Part shown: positions 1 to 8,533 of the stretch, one piece after another
How the letters are laid out: each line of letters starts with the position of its first letter
Numbering within the stretch: the first letter of the stretch is position 1
Assembly: GCF_050389775.1 (NCBI RefSeq)
Contig: NZ_CP177146.1
Span: 186,001-250,000, forward strand
Source of the DNA: Marinibacterium sp050389775
GTDB lineage: Bacteria > Pseudomonadota > Alphaproteobacteria > Rhodobacterales > Rhodobacteraceae
DNA length: 64,000 nt
Reading direction: 5' to 3'
Position numbers and translations under genes: made by a program
Notes under the pieces: model-generated
The model's input: the letters and a program-made list of their open reading frames with translations, nothing else
What the model was told of the DNA's origin: nothing
Databases searched by the model: none

Positions 1-1234
1 CCGGCGCGAGGGCAACCTGTGGAAGGCCGTGGGCGCGGGGTTCGACAATGCCTTTTCGTCGATCCTTGATGCCAACATCACCGGGCTGCTGACCGCCGGG
101 CTGATGTTCTGGCTGGGCGCCGGGCCGGTGCGCGGCTTTGCCGTGACCCTGGGCCTGGGCATCCTGACCTCGATGTTCACCGCCCTGGTCATCACCCGGC
201 TGATCCTGCAACGTTGGCTGGAATGGCGCCGGCCCCGCAAGCTGCCCCTGAACGGCGTGCTGAAGTTCCTCAACGCCCGGCCGGTCATCGACTTCTTCCG
301 CCTGCAATGGGTGACGCTCGGCGCCTCGGGCGTGGCCGTCCTGGCCTCGGTCCTGCTGATCGCCACGCTGGGGCTGAACCTGGGCATCGATTTCACCGGT
401 GGCACCAGCATGCGCATCGAAACGCCCCATGCGCTGCAATTCGACGCCTATCGCACGGCGCTCGACGGGCTGGGCCTGACCGACGTGTCGCTGTCCGAAG
501 TCCTGGGCAGCGGCACCATCGGCACGACGGGGGGCGAGCACGTGGCCACCCTGCGCATCGCCGCCGACGGGGCCAGCGACGGCGCGGCCCTGGCAACCGA
601 CCAGATGCAGGCCGTGCGCGACGCGCTGCACGGGGTCGATCCCGACCTGGCCTTCACCGCGACGGAAACCATCGGCGGCAAGGTCTCGCCCGAGCTGGTC
701 CGCGCGGCGCTGATGGCCATCGGCGGCGGGGTGCTGTCGATCCTGGCCTATGTCTGGCTGCGGTTCGAATGGCAATTCGCCCTGGGCGCGGTGCTGGCCC
801 TGGCCCATGACGTGATCCTGACGCTGGGCCTTTTTGCCCTGCTCGGGCTCAAGATCGACCTGGCCTTTGTCGCCGCGCTGCTGACGATCCTGGGCTATTC
901 GATCAACGACACGGTGGTCGTCTTCGACCGCGTGCGCGAGAACCTGCGCCGCCATGTCACGATGCCCCTGCGCGATCTGATGAACCTGTCGGCCTGCGAG
1001 ACCCTCAGCCGCACCCTGCTGACCTCGGCCACGACGCTGGTCGCCCTGCTGGCCCTGCTGATCCTGGGCGGCGATGTCATCCGGGGCTTTGCCCTGGCCA
1101 TCACCTTCGGCGTGGTCGTCGGCACCTATTCGTCGATCTACGTGGCCAAGAACATCGTGCTGTTCCTGGGCGTCGACCGCCGGCCCGTCGAGGACCGCCG
1201 GGCGGCGGGCAAGTATGATCACATCACGGCCTGA
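1..1234 (+). CDS. secDF: SecDF fusion protein translocase, C-terminal part (cut by window start)
   Basis: The open frame enters from the left edge (first whole codon at base 2), so the start is missing. The first residues match the end of SecD (membrane segments around an FDNAFSSILDAN segment), followed without a stop by a complete SecF half containing GIDFTGGT and LGYSINDTVVVFDRVREN, both SecF hallmarks. SecD and SecF together use the proton gradient to help proteins leave the Sec channel on the periplasmic side. Fused SecDF is a known arrangement. The gene lies on a replicon with repABC genes, so it may be a second copy beside a chromosomal secD/secF pair; that is inference. A GGCCG/CGGCC hairpin lies just after the stop (about 1243-1256). 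Confidence 0.9.
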   Translation, partial: RREGNLWKAVGAGFDNAFSSILDANITGLLTAGLMFWLGAGPVRGFAVTLGLGILTSMFTALVITRLILQRWLEWRRPRKLPLNGVLKFLNARPVIDFFRLQWVTLGASGVAVLASVLLIATLGLNLGIDFTGGTSMRIETPHALQFDAYRTALDGLGLTDVSLSEVLGSGTIGTTGGEHVATLRIAADGASDGAALATDQMQAVRDALHGVDPDLAFTATETIGGKVSPELVRAALMAIGGGVLSILAYVWLRFEWQFALGAVLALAHDVILTLGLFALLGLKIDLAFVAALLTILGYSINDTVVVFDRVRENLRRHVTMPLRDLMNLSACETLSRTLLTSATTLVALLALLILGGDVIRGFALAITFGVVVGTYSSIYVAKNIVLFLGVDRRPVEDRRAAGKYDHITA

Positions 1235-1487
1235 CCTCCACCGGCCGTTCACGGCCTGACGGCCCCGGGCAGATCAGTGCCCAAGGCCCATGGCACGAAA
1301 CGGCCCCAAGGCCCCCGGCCGGGACGCAACCGCGTCCCGGCCACCCCGACGACACCGGCCTGCCCCGCCGGCGTCGGATACGATCCGGCCGGATTGCACG
1401 ACCTTCACGCAATATTGTTGCGCCGCACTTGCAAAACCGGCCGCATGGCTCTACCAGATGGCCCCCGCGCAACCCGGAAGCCAGACC
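1235..1487. other. intergenic region before panB
   Basis: 253 bases between the secDF stop and the panB start. It holds a short GGCCG-TTCA-CGGCC hairpin near its left end that could end secDF transcription, and GGAAG at 1476-1480 as the panB ribosome binding site. The panB frame stays open upstream to 1290, but nothing there resembles PanB. No clear promoter was seen. Confidence 0.5.
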
Positions 1488-2345
1488 ATGAGCCGCCCAG
1501 CACCGCAAAAGACCCTCTCCGCCTCGGATATCCGTGCCCGCAAGGGCGCCGACCCGCTTGTCTGCCTGACGGCCTATACCACGCCCGTGGCCCAGCTGGC
1601 CGACGCCCAGTGCGACGTCGTGCTGGTCGGTGACAGCGTGGGCATGGTGCTGCACGGCCTGCCCTCGACCCTGTCGGTCACGATGGAGATGATGATCCTG
1701 CATGGCCAGGCCGTGGCCCGCGGGGTGAACCGGGCGCTGATGGTCGTCGACATGCCCTTTGCCAGCTACGAGGACAGCCCGGCCCGGGCCTTTGCCAATG
1801 CCGCCCGGCTGATGGCCGAAACGGGCTGCGGAGCGGTCAAGCTGGAAGGCGGGCGGCACATGGCCGAGACGATCCGCTTTCTCGTCGACCGGGGGATTCC
1901 GGTCATGGCCCATGTCGGGCTGACCCCGCAGGCGGTCAATGCCATCGGCGGCTACCGCGTCCAGGGCCGGGGCGCCGATGGCGCGCGCATCCTCGACGAT
2001 GCCCGGGCCGTGGCCGAGGCCGGGGCGTTTTCGGTCGTGCTGGAAAAGGTGCCCGGCGCGCTGGCCGACCGGATTACCGACGAGATCGACATTCCGACCA
2101 TCGGCATCGGGGCTTCGGCCGGCTGTGACGGCCAGATCCTGGTGATCGACGACATGCTGGGCCTGTTCGACGCTTTCAAGCCCAAGTTCGTCAAGCGCTA
2201 TGCCCACCTGGCCGATGATGCCGCCCGGGCCATCGCGGCCTATGCCGACGAGGTCCGCGCCCGGACCTTTCCCGCGCCCGAACATGTCTTCGGCGAGGCC
2301 CCCGCCGCGCAGGCGCCCGGGACCACCGGGGAGACCGGCGCATGA
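1488..2345 (+). CDS. panB: 3-methyl-2-oxobutanoate hydroxymethyltransferase
   Basis: PanB makes ketopantoate from 2-oxoisovalerate and methylenetetrahydrofolate, the first committed step to pantothenate and CoA. From the ATG at 1488 the product is 285 residues, the normal family length. Expected residues are visible: metal ligands Asp49 (VGDS) and Asp88 (VVDMPF), Glu120 (KLEGG) and catalytic Glu186 (VLEKVP). The frame is open further upstream, but the ATG at 1488 has GGAAG eight bases before it and aligns with the usual PanB start. It overlaps panC by four bases (ATGA), so the two are translationally coupled. panBC genes on repABC plasmids are known, for example in Rhizobium etli. Confidence 0.95.
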   Translation: MSRPAPQKTLSASDIRARKGADPLVCLTAYTTPVAQLADAQCDVVLVGDSVGMVLHGLPSTLSVTMEMMILHGQAVARGVNRALMVVDMPFASYEDSPARAFANAARLMAETGCGAVKLEGGRHMAETIRFLVDRGIPVMAHVGLTPQAVNAIGGYRVQGRGADGARILDDARAVAEAGAFSVVLEKVPGALADRITDEIDIPTIGIGASAGCDGQILVIDDMLGLFDAFKPKFVKRYAHLADDAARAIAAYADEVRARTFPAPEHVFGEAPAAQAPGTTGETGA

Positions 2346-3193
2346 AGATCATCCGCCGCAAGGACGAGCTGCGCGCGCTGACCCGGGCCTGGCACCGGGC
2401 CGGCGAGACCATCGGCGTGGTGCCGACCATGGGCGCCCTGCATGCCGGCCATCTCAGCCTGGTCGAGGCCGCCCGCGCGGGCACCGACCGGGTGATCGTC
2501 ACGCTCTTCGTCAACCCGCGCCAGTTCAACAGCCCCGCCGACCTGGCCCGCTATCCCCGCACCGAGGACAGCGACGCCGAGAAGCTCGCGCCCTACGGGG
2601 TCGAGGTGCTTTACGTGCCCGATCCCGACCAGGTCTATCCCGAGGGTTTTGCCACGACCGTGTCGGTGACCGGCGTGTCCGAAGGCCTGTGCGGCGCGGC
2701 CCGGCCGGGGCATTTCGACGGGGTGGCCACGGTGGTGACCAAGCTGCTGCTGCAGACCGATGCCGACCGGGCCTATTTCGGCGAGAAGGACTACCAGCAA
2801 TTGCAGGTCGTGCGCCGGCTGGTGGCCGATCTCGACCTCAAGACCGACATCGTGCCCTGCCCGACCATCCGCGAGACCGACGGGCTGGCCATGTCCTCGC
2901 GCAACCAGCGGCTGGACGATCGCGGCCGGACCATGGCGCCCGAGATCCTGCGCGTGCTGGAAAGCGCCGCCGGGGCCATCGCCCAGGGCGCCGATCCGGC
3001 GCAGGTGCTGGACGTGGCCCGCGATGACCTGGCCCGGGCCGGCTTCGACGCGGTCGATTACCTGGACCTGCGCGGCGATCCCGACCTGGCGCCGCTGACC
3101 TGCTATGACCGCCCGGCCCGGCTGTTCGTGGCCGCTGCGCTGGACGGCGTGCGGCTGATCGACAACCTGCCCGTGCCGCCCCGCCGGGGTTAG
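2342..3193 (+). CDS. panC: pantoate--beta-alanine ligase
   Basis: PanC condenses pantoate with beta-alanine using ATP, giving pantothenate. The 283 residues are of family length. The nucleotide-binding HIGH-like motif is seen near the N-terminus (PTMGALHAGHLSL, about residues 29-41) and the SSRNQRL loop, equivalent to the KMSKS region, at about residue 184. The start overlaps the panB stop (ATGA). No panD or panE gene is in the window. It converges with the efflux gene that ends at 3200, leaving only six bases between the stops. Confidence 0.95.
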   Translation: MKIIRRKDELRALTRAWHRAGETIGVVPTMGALHAGHLSLVEAARAGTDRVIVTLFVNPRQFNSPADLARYPRTEDSDAEKLAPYGVEVLYVPDPDQVYPEGFATTVSVTGVSEGLCGAARPGHFDGVATVVTKLLLQTDADRAYFGEKDYQQLQVVRRLVADLDLKTDIVPCPTIRETDGLAMSSRNQRLDDRGRTMAPEILRVLESAAGAIAQGADPAQVLDVARDDLARAGFDAVDYLDLRGDPDLAPLTCYDRPARLFVAAALDGVRLIDNLPVPPRRG

Positions 3194-3199
3194 GGCCGG

Positions 3200-4246
3200 T
3201 CAGGTCCGCGCGGCGGGGTCGACGCGCACGACAACCGACATGCCCGGGGCCAGGGCGGCGGCATCGGCCTGGCCGGCATCGACCGAGATGCGCACCGGGA
3301 TCCGCTGGGCGATCTTGATGAAATTGCCCGTGGCATTCGAACTGCCCAGCACGCTGAACTGCGATCCCGTCGCCGGCGAAAAGCTCTCGATATGGCCGGC
3401 CAGCCGGACCTTGCCGAGCGCATCGACGGTGAAACTGGCGGCCTGGCCTTCCTTCAGCCCGGCCAGCTGGGTTTCCTTGAAATTGGCCACCACCCAGATC
3501 GTGTCGGGCACCAGGCTGACCAGCCGCGTGCCGGCGGTGACATATTGGCCGGCATGGGCCGACAATTCACCCAGCCGGCCATCGACCGGAGCCAGGATCC
3601 GGGTGTTGTCCAGCGCGATCTGGGCCAGCGAGACCGCTGCCTGGGCCTGGGCCACGGCCGCCGTGCGGGATTGCTCTTCGGTGTCGATGGCCGCCAGTTC
3701 CTGGCGGGCGGTGTCGGCCTGGGCCCGGGCCTGGCTGAGCGCGGCGACGGATTGGCGATAGACCAGCTGCAGGTTGTCGGCATCGCTTTCGGTGACCACC
3801 CCGCGCTTGCGCAGCTGGATCGACCGGTCCATGTCCGACTTGGCCACCGCCACGGCCGCCTCGGCCGAGGTCACCGCCGCATCGGCCGAGGTCACGCTCG
3901 ACCGGGCAATCTCGCGGTCCTGGGCGGTGCCGTCCAGCGCCGCCTGGGCCGAGGCCAGCTGGGCCCGGGCCTGGGCCAGTTCCTGGACATAAGACGCGTC
4001 GTCCAGCTGGATCAGCAGGTCGCCCTTGGACACGCGCTGGAAATCCTGCACGGCCACCTGTTCGACATTGCCCGAGACCTGCGGTGCAAGCGCCGTGACC
4101 TGGCCGCGCACATAGGCGTCATCGGTGATTTGGGCCCGGCTTTCAAAGGGCGGCAGCTGCCAGGCATAGAGGATGCCGGCCACGCCCAGCACGCCCACGA
4201 TCAGGGCAAGGGCGGTGGCAATATGGCGGGTGAAACGGTTGAGCAT
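3200..4246 (-). CDS. EmrA/HlyD-family membrane fusion protein of an MFS efflux pump
   Basis: Periplasmic adaptor anchored by one N-terminal membrane helix (about residues 10-30). The lipoyl half-motif (YVRGQVTALAPQVSGNVEQVAVQDFQ, about residues 45-70) is followed by a long Ala/Gln-rich coiled coil (about 85-195) and the second half-motif with the beta-barrel part (LAPVDGRLGELSAHAGQYV). At 348 residues it is typical of EmrA. It is the last gene of the marR-emrB-emrA operon, 15 bases after the transporter. It would link the inner-membrane exporter to an outer-membrane channel, which is not encoded here. Substrate unknown. Confidence 0.88.
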   Translation of the reverse strand: MLNRFTRHIATALALIVGVLGVAGILYAWQLPPFESRAQITDDAYVRGQVTALAPQVSGNVEQVAVQDFQRVSKGDLLIQLDDASYVQELAQARAQLASAQAALDGTAQDREIARSSVTSADAAVTSAEAAVAVAKSDMDRSIQLRKRGVVTESDADNLQLVYRQSVAALSQARAQADTARQELAAIDTEEQSRTAAVAQAQAAVSLAQIALDNTRILAPVDGRLGELSAHAGQYVTAGTRLVSLVPDTIWVVANFKETQLAGLKEGQAASFTVDALGKVRLAGHIESFSPATGSQFSVLGSSNATGNFIKIAQRIPVRISVDAGQADAAALAPGMSVVVRVDPAART

Positions 4247-4261
4247 CGGTTCGGTCCTTCT

Positions 4262-6154
4262 TCAGGCGGCCTGGGGCCGGACCCTCGGCGGGTCTGCAAC
4301 GTGGGGGGTGTGGGCGGCGGCGGCCTCCTGCCGGGCCCGGCGGGCCTGCAGGGCATCCAGCCCGGCATGGCCGGCCAGCAGCACCAGGGCCACGGCCGAA
4401 GCGCCGGCCACCACGAGAAAGGCGTCGTTATAGGCCATGACGGCGGCCTGGGTCTGCACCGCGCTGGCCAGCTGCGCGGCGGCATTGGCCTGGCGCAGGG
4501 TCGGGTCGGTAACCACCGGGGCCAGGCCGGCGGCATAGGTGGCGATCCGTTCGGTCACCAGCGGGTCGGTCGCCGCCAGGGCCTCTGACAGGCGCTGGCC
4601 ATGCAGGGCCGTGCGGACCTGCACCAGGGTCGAAAACAGCGCCCCGCCCAGGAAGCCGCCGATCTTCTGGGTGGTCAGGAAGACCACGATGAAGGTCAGG
4701 ATGTAATCGGGCCCCTTGCGGAAGGCCAGCAACAGCCCCGACAGCATGGCCGGCGGCAGGAACAGGGCCGCGGCCAGCCCGATCATGGCCTGCGACAGGT
4801 AAAGATCGCTGGGCAGGGTCTGGGCCGTCGACCGGGAATCCATCAGCGACCCGGCAATCAGCAGCACCAGCGCCACGGCGTGAAAGGCCTTTTCCCGGCC
4901 CGGTTTCATCCACAGCGCGCAGATCACCCCGCCGGCCACAGTCGCGCCCAGCACCACCAGCCACAGCCCGCTGGCCTGGGCGTTCAACAGGCCCAGCGAG
5001 CGGATCAGCCCGGCGGCCCCGGCGCTCTGTTCGCTCAGGATCAGGCGGAACAGCAGCAGGGTGGCCGCGAAATGCAGGACGACCGGGCTGGCCAGCCAGC
5101 GGATGTCCAGCAGCCGGCTGTCGCGGTTCAGCTCGATCGCCGCGGCCAGCGCCAGGGTGGCCACGCCGGTGACCAGCAGCCAGCCCAGCCAGGCCTGTTC
5201 GGTCCACCAATATTGCGCCCCGGTGATCGCCGCCACGGCCAGGCAGCCGAACCCCACGGCGATCAGCAGGAACGACACCACGTCGGCCGGCTCGATCTTC
5301 ATCGGCATCGCCGGGTTGAGCAGGGGGAAGCGATAGATCAGGCACAGGCCGATGGCCGCCATGGCGGCTTCCAGCATGGTCAGCGCGGGCCAGGAGCCCA
5401 GGTCGATCAGCGGCGGCGAGACCAGCCGGGTCAGGGTGCTGCCCATGAAGATCAGGGTCAGCGCCCCGGCCAGGCCGACGTTCATCTTGCGCTGCTGGGG
5501 CAGCGGATCGAGCATGTAGAGAAAGGCCAGCGAACTCATCGGCGCGGCGGCACAGCCGGCCAGGAAGCGCACGGCCATGTGCGACCAGAAATCCTCGGCC
5601 AGGAAGCTGAGCAGGCCCGACAGCAGGAAGACGACGATCGAAATCTCGGCAAAGCGCCGCAGCCCGAACTGGCCGCGCAGCTTGATCAGCGCCAGGGTCA
5701 GCGAGACATTGGGCGCCATGAAGGCAGCGGTGAACCACAGGGTCTCGGCCTGGGTGGTGCCGAAATAGCCCTGCAATTGCTGAGCGTTGGACGACACCAG
5801 GCTCTGGCTGAACCCCTGGGCCAGCGCCAGGACGGCGGCGGTCAGGAAACAGGCCGCCGCCCGGGCCGGAGGCATGGTCAGACCCAGGGCGTATCTCGGC
5901 GCAGCCGGAGCGTCGGCGGACGGGTCAGCCGGGGGATTGGCCGACGGGCCGGCCTGGGTGTCGGTCGACGGGTCAGCCCGGGTGTCGACCAACGGTGCGT
6001 TCTGGGTGTCAGCCGACGGCCCAGCCCGGGTGCCCGTCGACAGCGCGGCTTGGGATGTAGCTGACGATCCACCCGTGGGGTTGGCCGTTTCCGTGGCCTG
6101 AGCGTTGGCCGTCGCCAAACGGCCGACCTCGGAATTGGCCCGCGCGTCGCTCAT
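4262..6154 (-). CDS. DHA2-family MFS drug exporter (EmrB-like) with a repetitive N-terminal extension
   Basis: Polytopic transporter of 630 residues with about 14 predicted membrane segments starting near residue 98, consistent with EmrB-type proton-driven drug exporters. The AETLWFTAAFMAPN stretch matches EmrB-like proteins. The first ~92 residues are unusual: a low-complexity Ala/Thr/Asp/Pro tail made of degenerate repeats such as DTRAGPSADTQ and DTRADPSTDTQ, absent from typical EmrB. An alternative start near the first membrane helix would remove it, but the present start overlaps the marR stop by four bases, which favours it. Expression is probably under the MarR regulator encoded upstream. 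Confidence 0.85.
   Translation of the reverse strand: MSDARANSEVGRLATANAQATETANPTGGSSATSQAALSTGTRAGPSADTQNAPLVDTRADPSTDTQAGPSANPPADPSADAPAAPRYALGLTMPPARAAACFLTAAVLALAQGFSQSLVSSNAQQLQGYFGTTQAETLWFTAAFMAPNVSLTLALIKLRGQFGLRRFAEISIVVFLLSGLLSFLAEDFWSHMAVRFLAGCAAAPMSSLAFLYMLDPLPQQRKMNVGLAGALTLIFMGSTLTRLVSPPLIDLGSWPALTMLEAAMAAIGLCLIYRFPLLNPAMPMKIEPADVVSFLLIAVGFGCLAVAAITGAQYWWTEQAWLGWLLVTGVATLALAAAIELNRDSRLLDIRWLASPVVLHFAATLLLFRLILSEQSAGAAGLIRSLGLLNAQASGLWLVVLGATVAGGVICALWMKPGREKAFHAVALVLLIAGSLMDSRSTAQTLPSDLYLSQAMIGLAAALFLPPAMLSGLLLAFRKGPDYILTFIVVFLTTQKIGGFLGGALFSTLVQVRTALHGQRLSEALAATDPLVTERIATYAAGLAPVVTDPTLRQANAAAQLASAVQTQAAVMAYNDAFLVVAGASAVALVLLAGHAGLDALQARRARQEAAAAHTPHVADPPRVRPQAA
5890..6070. repeat. 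degenerate short tandem repeats encoding the exporter N-terminal tail
   Basis: Imperfect repeats of about 27-33 bases containing variants of GTCGACGGGTCAGCC and GTGTCGGCCGACGG. They encode the Asp-Thr/Pro/Ala-rich extension of the MFS exporter. Unit boundaries are approximate. Confidence 0.55.
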
Positions 6155-6645
6155 GCCCGCCCCCCGTCCTCGCCATCCTCGCCAGCACCGGCCCCGCCAT
6201 CCTCGCCTTCACCGGCCCCGTCGATATTGTCGATCATTTGCCGGATCACCCGGTCGGCCACCTCGATGTCCGCCTCGGGAATGCCCGCCAACACCCGGTC
6301 GCGCAGCGCCGCCGACAGCGCCCGCAGCGCCCGCAGCTCGCCCTGGGCCTCCTCGGTCACCACGATCGTCCGCACCCGCCGGTCGCGGCTGGACATTTCG
6401 CGCCGCACATGGCCGCAGCTTTCCATCGCATCGATCAGCCGGGCCATGGTCGGCCGTTCAACCTCCATCGCCTCGGCCAGCTCGGCCTGGCTCATCGACC
6501 CGTGCTGATCGAGGTTCAGCAGCACCAGCGCCCGGGCCTGGGTCAGCCCGTGCTCCCCCGCCCGCTTGTCGAATTGCCGCCGGATGCGCCGGCCCAGTAG
6601 GCTGACGCGGCGGACGAAATTTCGGGTCGGATCGGTATCGGGCAT
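6151..6645 (-). CDS. MarR-family transcriptional regulator
   Basis: 164 residues with a winged helix-turn-helix of MarR type (about residues 30-110: SMSQAELAEAMEVERPTMARLIDAME as the recognition part, then RDRRVRTIVVT as the wing). These proteins bind DNA as dimers and usually leave it when a drug-like ligand binds. First gene of the operon with the EmrB/EmrA pump, so it most probably represses that pump and itself. The last ~20 residues (AGEGEDGGAGAGEDGEDGG) are a low-complexity acidic Gly tail, possibly unstructured. A GGAG sequence lies about 9-12 bases before the ATG. Confidence 0.9.
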   Translation of the reverse strand: MPDTDPTRNFVRRVSLLGRRIRRQFDKRAGEHGLTQARALVLLNLDQHGSMSQAELAEAMEVERPTMARLIDAMESCGHVRREMSSRDRRVRTIVVTEEAQGELRALRALSAALRDRVLAGIPEADIEVADRVIRQMIDNIDGAGEGEDGGAGAGEDGEDGGRA

Positions 6646-6670
6646 GGCAGGCGCCCTCCGTTGGGCGCAA

Positions 6671-6704
6671 TGGTTAGGCAGCTATTGGTTAGCCACCTAC
6701 CTAA
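6671..6704 (-). promoter_or_regulatory. candidate MarR operator upstream of the marR-emrBA operon
   Basis: Read on the minus strand, TTAGGTAG and CTGCCTAA form an inverted repeat (7 of 8 matches) about 15 bases apart, with an inner GGCTAACC element. The direct repeat TGGTTAG also occurs twice on the plus strand. The patch is AT-richer than its surroundings and lies 26-60 bases upstream of the marR start, where an autoregulatory operator is expected. Confidence 0.5.
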
Positions 6705-6855
6705 ATCGCCCGAACCCCGATTTCAATCTGCGCACCCCGCATGGCTGCCATGACCGCCACGCGCCCCGCCATCCGTGCCGGGCGCCGTCCCCTGTCTTCT
6801 CTTTGGCTGAAATACCCGGCTCTCCGCGCACCACGGGCGCCCCGCCGGTGGGGTG

Positions 6856-7365
6856 TCACATCCGTCCCAACCGGTTCTCGTCGTCGACGACCTCCAGCGT
6901 GCCCGCCGCCCCGGACCAGTGCCACAGCACCAGGTTCCGGCCCGTCTCGCCGCCCTTGGCAAAGCTGCGCACCACCAGCCCGACATAGCCATCACCCATC
7001 AGCGCCCGGGCGAAATCCTGCGTGGGCACCGGCCGCCGATCCAGCATCGCCGCCCGCCAGCCTCCATCGGCCAGCCCCGCCGCGTCCATGCCGTAGCGCG
7101 CCAGCGCGCCGGCATCGCCGCTGTCAAAGACCGGCCCCAGCGCCGCGCGATAGGACACCAGAACCGTCGGTTGCAGGCTGCCCACCTGGTTGGCCTCGCG
7201 CAGGGCCGTGGCCGGGTCCAGCGCGGTGTAAAGCGCCGGCGTGCCCCGGGCATTGAACCGGCCGCCATGGGTCTCGGCCCCGCGGCCCGACAACGGCTCG
7301 CGCGCATAGACCGGGTTCAGCGCCCGGTAGAGCGGCCCGCTGTATCGCCCGTCAACCAGCGTCAT
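6856..7365 (-). CDS. RES-domain toxin
   Basis: RES-family toxins degrade cellular NAD+ and stop growth until neutralised by an Xre/MbcA-type antitoxin. The 169 residues carry the RES pattern: Arg14 (YRAL), GRFN at 35-38, Tyr46, Glu57 (LREAN) and a Ser134...Asn144 pair near the end, the family's conserved polar residues. The start codon shares one base with the antitoxin stop (TGATG), the usual order of antitoxin first and toxin second. Length and motifs look intact, so it is probably functional. Confidence 0.88.
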   Translation of the reverse strand: MTLVDGRYSGPLYRALNPVYAREPLSGRGAETHGGRFNARGTPALYTALDPATALREANQVGSLQPTVLVSYRAALGPVFDSGDAGALARYGMDAAGLADGGWRAAMLDRRPVPTQDFARALMGDGYVGLVVRSFAKGGETGRNLVLWHWSGAAGTLEVVDDENRLGRM

Positions 7366-7715
7366 CAGGCAAAGACGCCGGCATCCACCGCATCGATGTA
7401 TTCCAGTACTTGCTGGGCCTTGCCTTCCTGCACCAGCTGCATGGCCGTGCGCCCGTCAAAGCCCGGCAGCGGCTCGGACCGGTACCAGGCATAGGCCATC
7501 AGTTCCGACCCAAAGCGCGGTTCGACCTTGTTGAGCACCTCGACCAGCTCGCGCAGGCGGCGCTGGGTCTTGTCGGAATTGATCCGTGCGCGGCGTTGCA
7601 GGGCATCCTTGCCCAGCCCCACGGTCTGCGCCACCTCTTCGGCCGAAGTCCGCAGGGCAGCGGCAATGCGGCGCGGTTCGAACTGGCCGCCCTCGGCAAA
7701 GGTCGTGATCTGCAT
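7365..7715 (-). CDS. Xre/MbcA/ParS-family antitoxin
   Basis: 116 residues with an N-terminal helix-turn-helix part (FEPRRIAAALRTSAEEVAQTVGLGKDAL) and the C-terminal MbcA/ParS/Xre toxin-binding domain (LPGFDGRTAMQLVQEGKAQQVLEYIDAVDAGVFA). The frame is open up to 7772, but ATG 7715 is chosen because GGAGG lies five bases before it and because the -10 element at 7734-7739 places transcription start just upstream. The protein should neutralise the RES toxin and repress the shared promoter. Such pairs are common on plasmids and help retention. Confidence 0.87.
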   Translation of the reverse strand: MQITTFAEGGQFEPRRIAAALRTSAEEVAQTVGLGKDALQRRARINSDKTQRRLRELVEVLNKVEPRFGSELMAYAWYRSEPLPGFDGRTAMQLVQEGKAQQVLEYIDAVDAGVFA

Positions 7716-7733
7716 GAACGCCTCCATACGGTG

Positions 7734-7747
7734 ATTATACCGGTATA
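7734..7747 (-). promoter_or_regulatory. toxin-antitoxin promoter with overlapping palindromic operator
   Basis: On the minus strand a consensus -10 hexamer TATAAT (7734-7739) overlaps a perfect 12-bp palindrome TATACCGGTATA (7736-7747). Repressor binding here would block the promoter. The -35 is weak (TCATTT-like). It lies about 20 bases before the antitoxin ATG. Confidence 0.7.
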
Positions 7748-7807
7748 TGGCGTTAAAATGACCGAATTTCAAGTCCGCCCCGCCCGTCGCGCCGGGCCTG
7801 GCCCGGT

Positions 7808-8533
7808 TCAGAACGTCGTCCAGATGCCCAGCTTGACCGACATCGCCCCGTTGGTGAGCTTGTAATTGGCGCCCATCTCGACGAACAGCCGCTCGCTGAC
7901 CTTCTGCACATAGGTCGGCTGCACGGCCACCGACAGCTCGTCGCCCACCGGGTAATAGGTCTGGACCTGCACGAAACTCAGCGACCCGCCGGCGTGGTTG
8001 TAGCCCAGCGTGGCATCCAGCTTGGCCACCTGCGAGCCGTCGCCGCGAAAGGCATAAGAGCTTTCGACCCCCATCCAGCCGCTGCCGAACCCGGCCTGAT
8101 AGCCCCGGCCCCAGGAAAAGCCCGGCCGGATCACGGCCTCCAGCTCGCCGCCGATCTCGACGGCACCCAGGCCGATCTCGGCCGCAAAGAGGTTCGGCCC
8201 GCTGTTGGGAAAGATCGGGTGACGCAGGAAGATCACCGGGCTGGAATCGTCCGTCACCGGGTTGTGGCCGCCGTCGAACCCGATCGTCCAGGTGTCGGTC
8301 AGCCCGTATTCATAGAAGATCGACGTGTAATCCAGGTCGGTCGTGTCGTTCAGCTGCAGCTGGTAGGACATCGACAGAAAGCTGGTGCCCTGCGCGCGCG
8401 GCCAGGCCCCGGCGCTGGCCGTATCGGCACCGGCGGCCAGCAGCGGCCCCGACAGCAGCGCGGCCAGCGCCGTGCGGGCGGCCCGGCGGCGGGCGGGTGG
8501 CAGGGCGGATGACAGGGCGCGCGGCTCAGACAT
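7808..8533 (-). CDS. putative outer-membrane beta-barrel protein, last gene of the polysaccharide/phosphorelay operon
   Basis: 241 residues from the ATG at 8533 with a signal peptide (Arg-rich start, hydrophobic TALAALLSGPLLAAGA, likely cut near residue 40). The rest is rich in alternating polar/aromatic strands and ends in Phe (GIWTTF), the signature recognised by the outer-membrane assembly machine. No specific family is recognised. Its start overlaps the preceding response regulator stop by eight bases, so it belongs to the operon. It could be a small channel or sensor for the polysaccharide made by this operon; that role is inferred only from position. Confidence 0.6.
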   Translation of the reverse strand: MSEPRALSSALPPARRRAARTALAALLSGPLLAAGADTASAGAWPRAQGTSFLSMSYQLQLNDTTDLDYTSIFYEYGLTDTWTIGFDGGHNPVTDDSSPVIFLRHPIFPNSGPNLFAAEIGLGAVEIGGELEAVIRPGFSWGRGYQAGFGSGWMGVESSYAFRGDGSQVAKLDATLGYNHAGGSLSFVQVQTYYPVGDELSVAVQPTYVQKVSERLFVEMGANYKLTNGAMSVKLGIWTTF

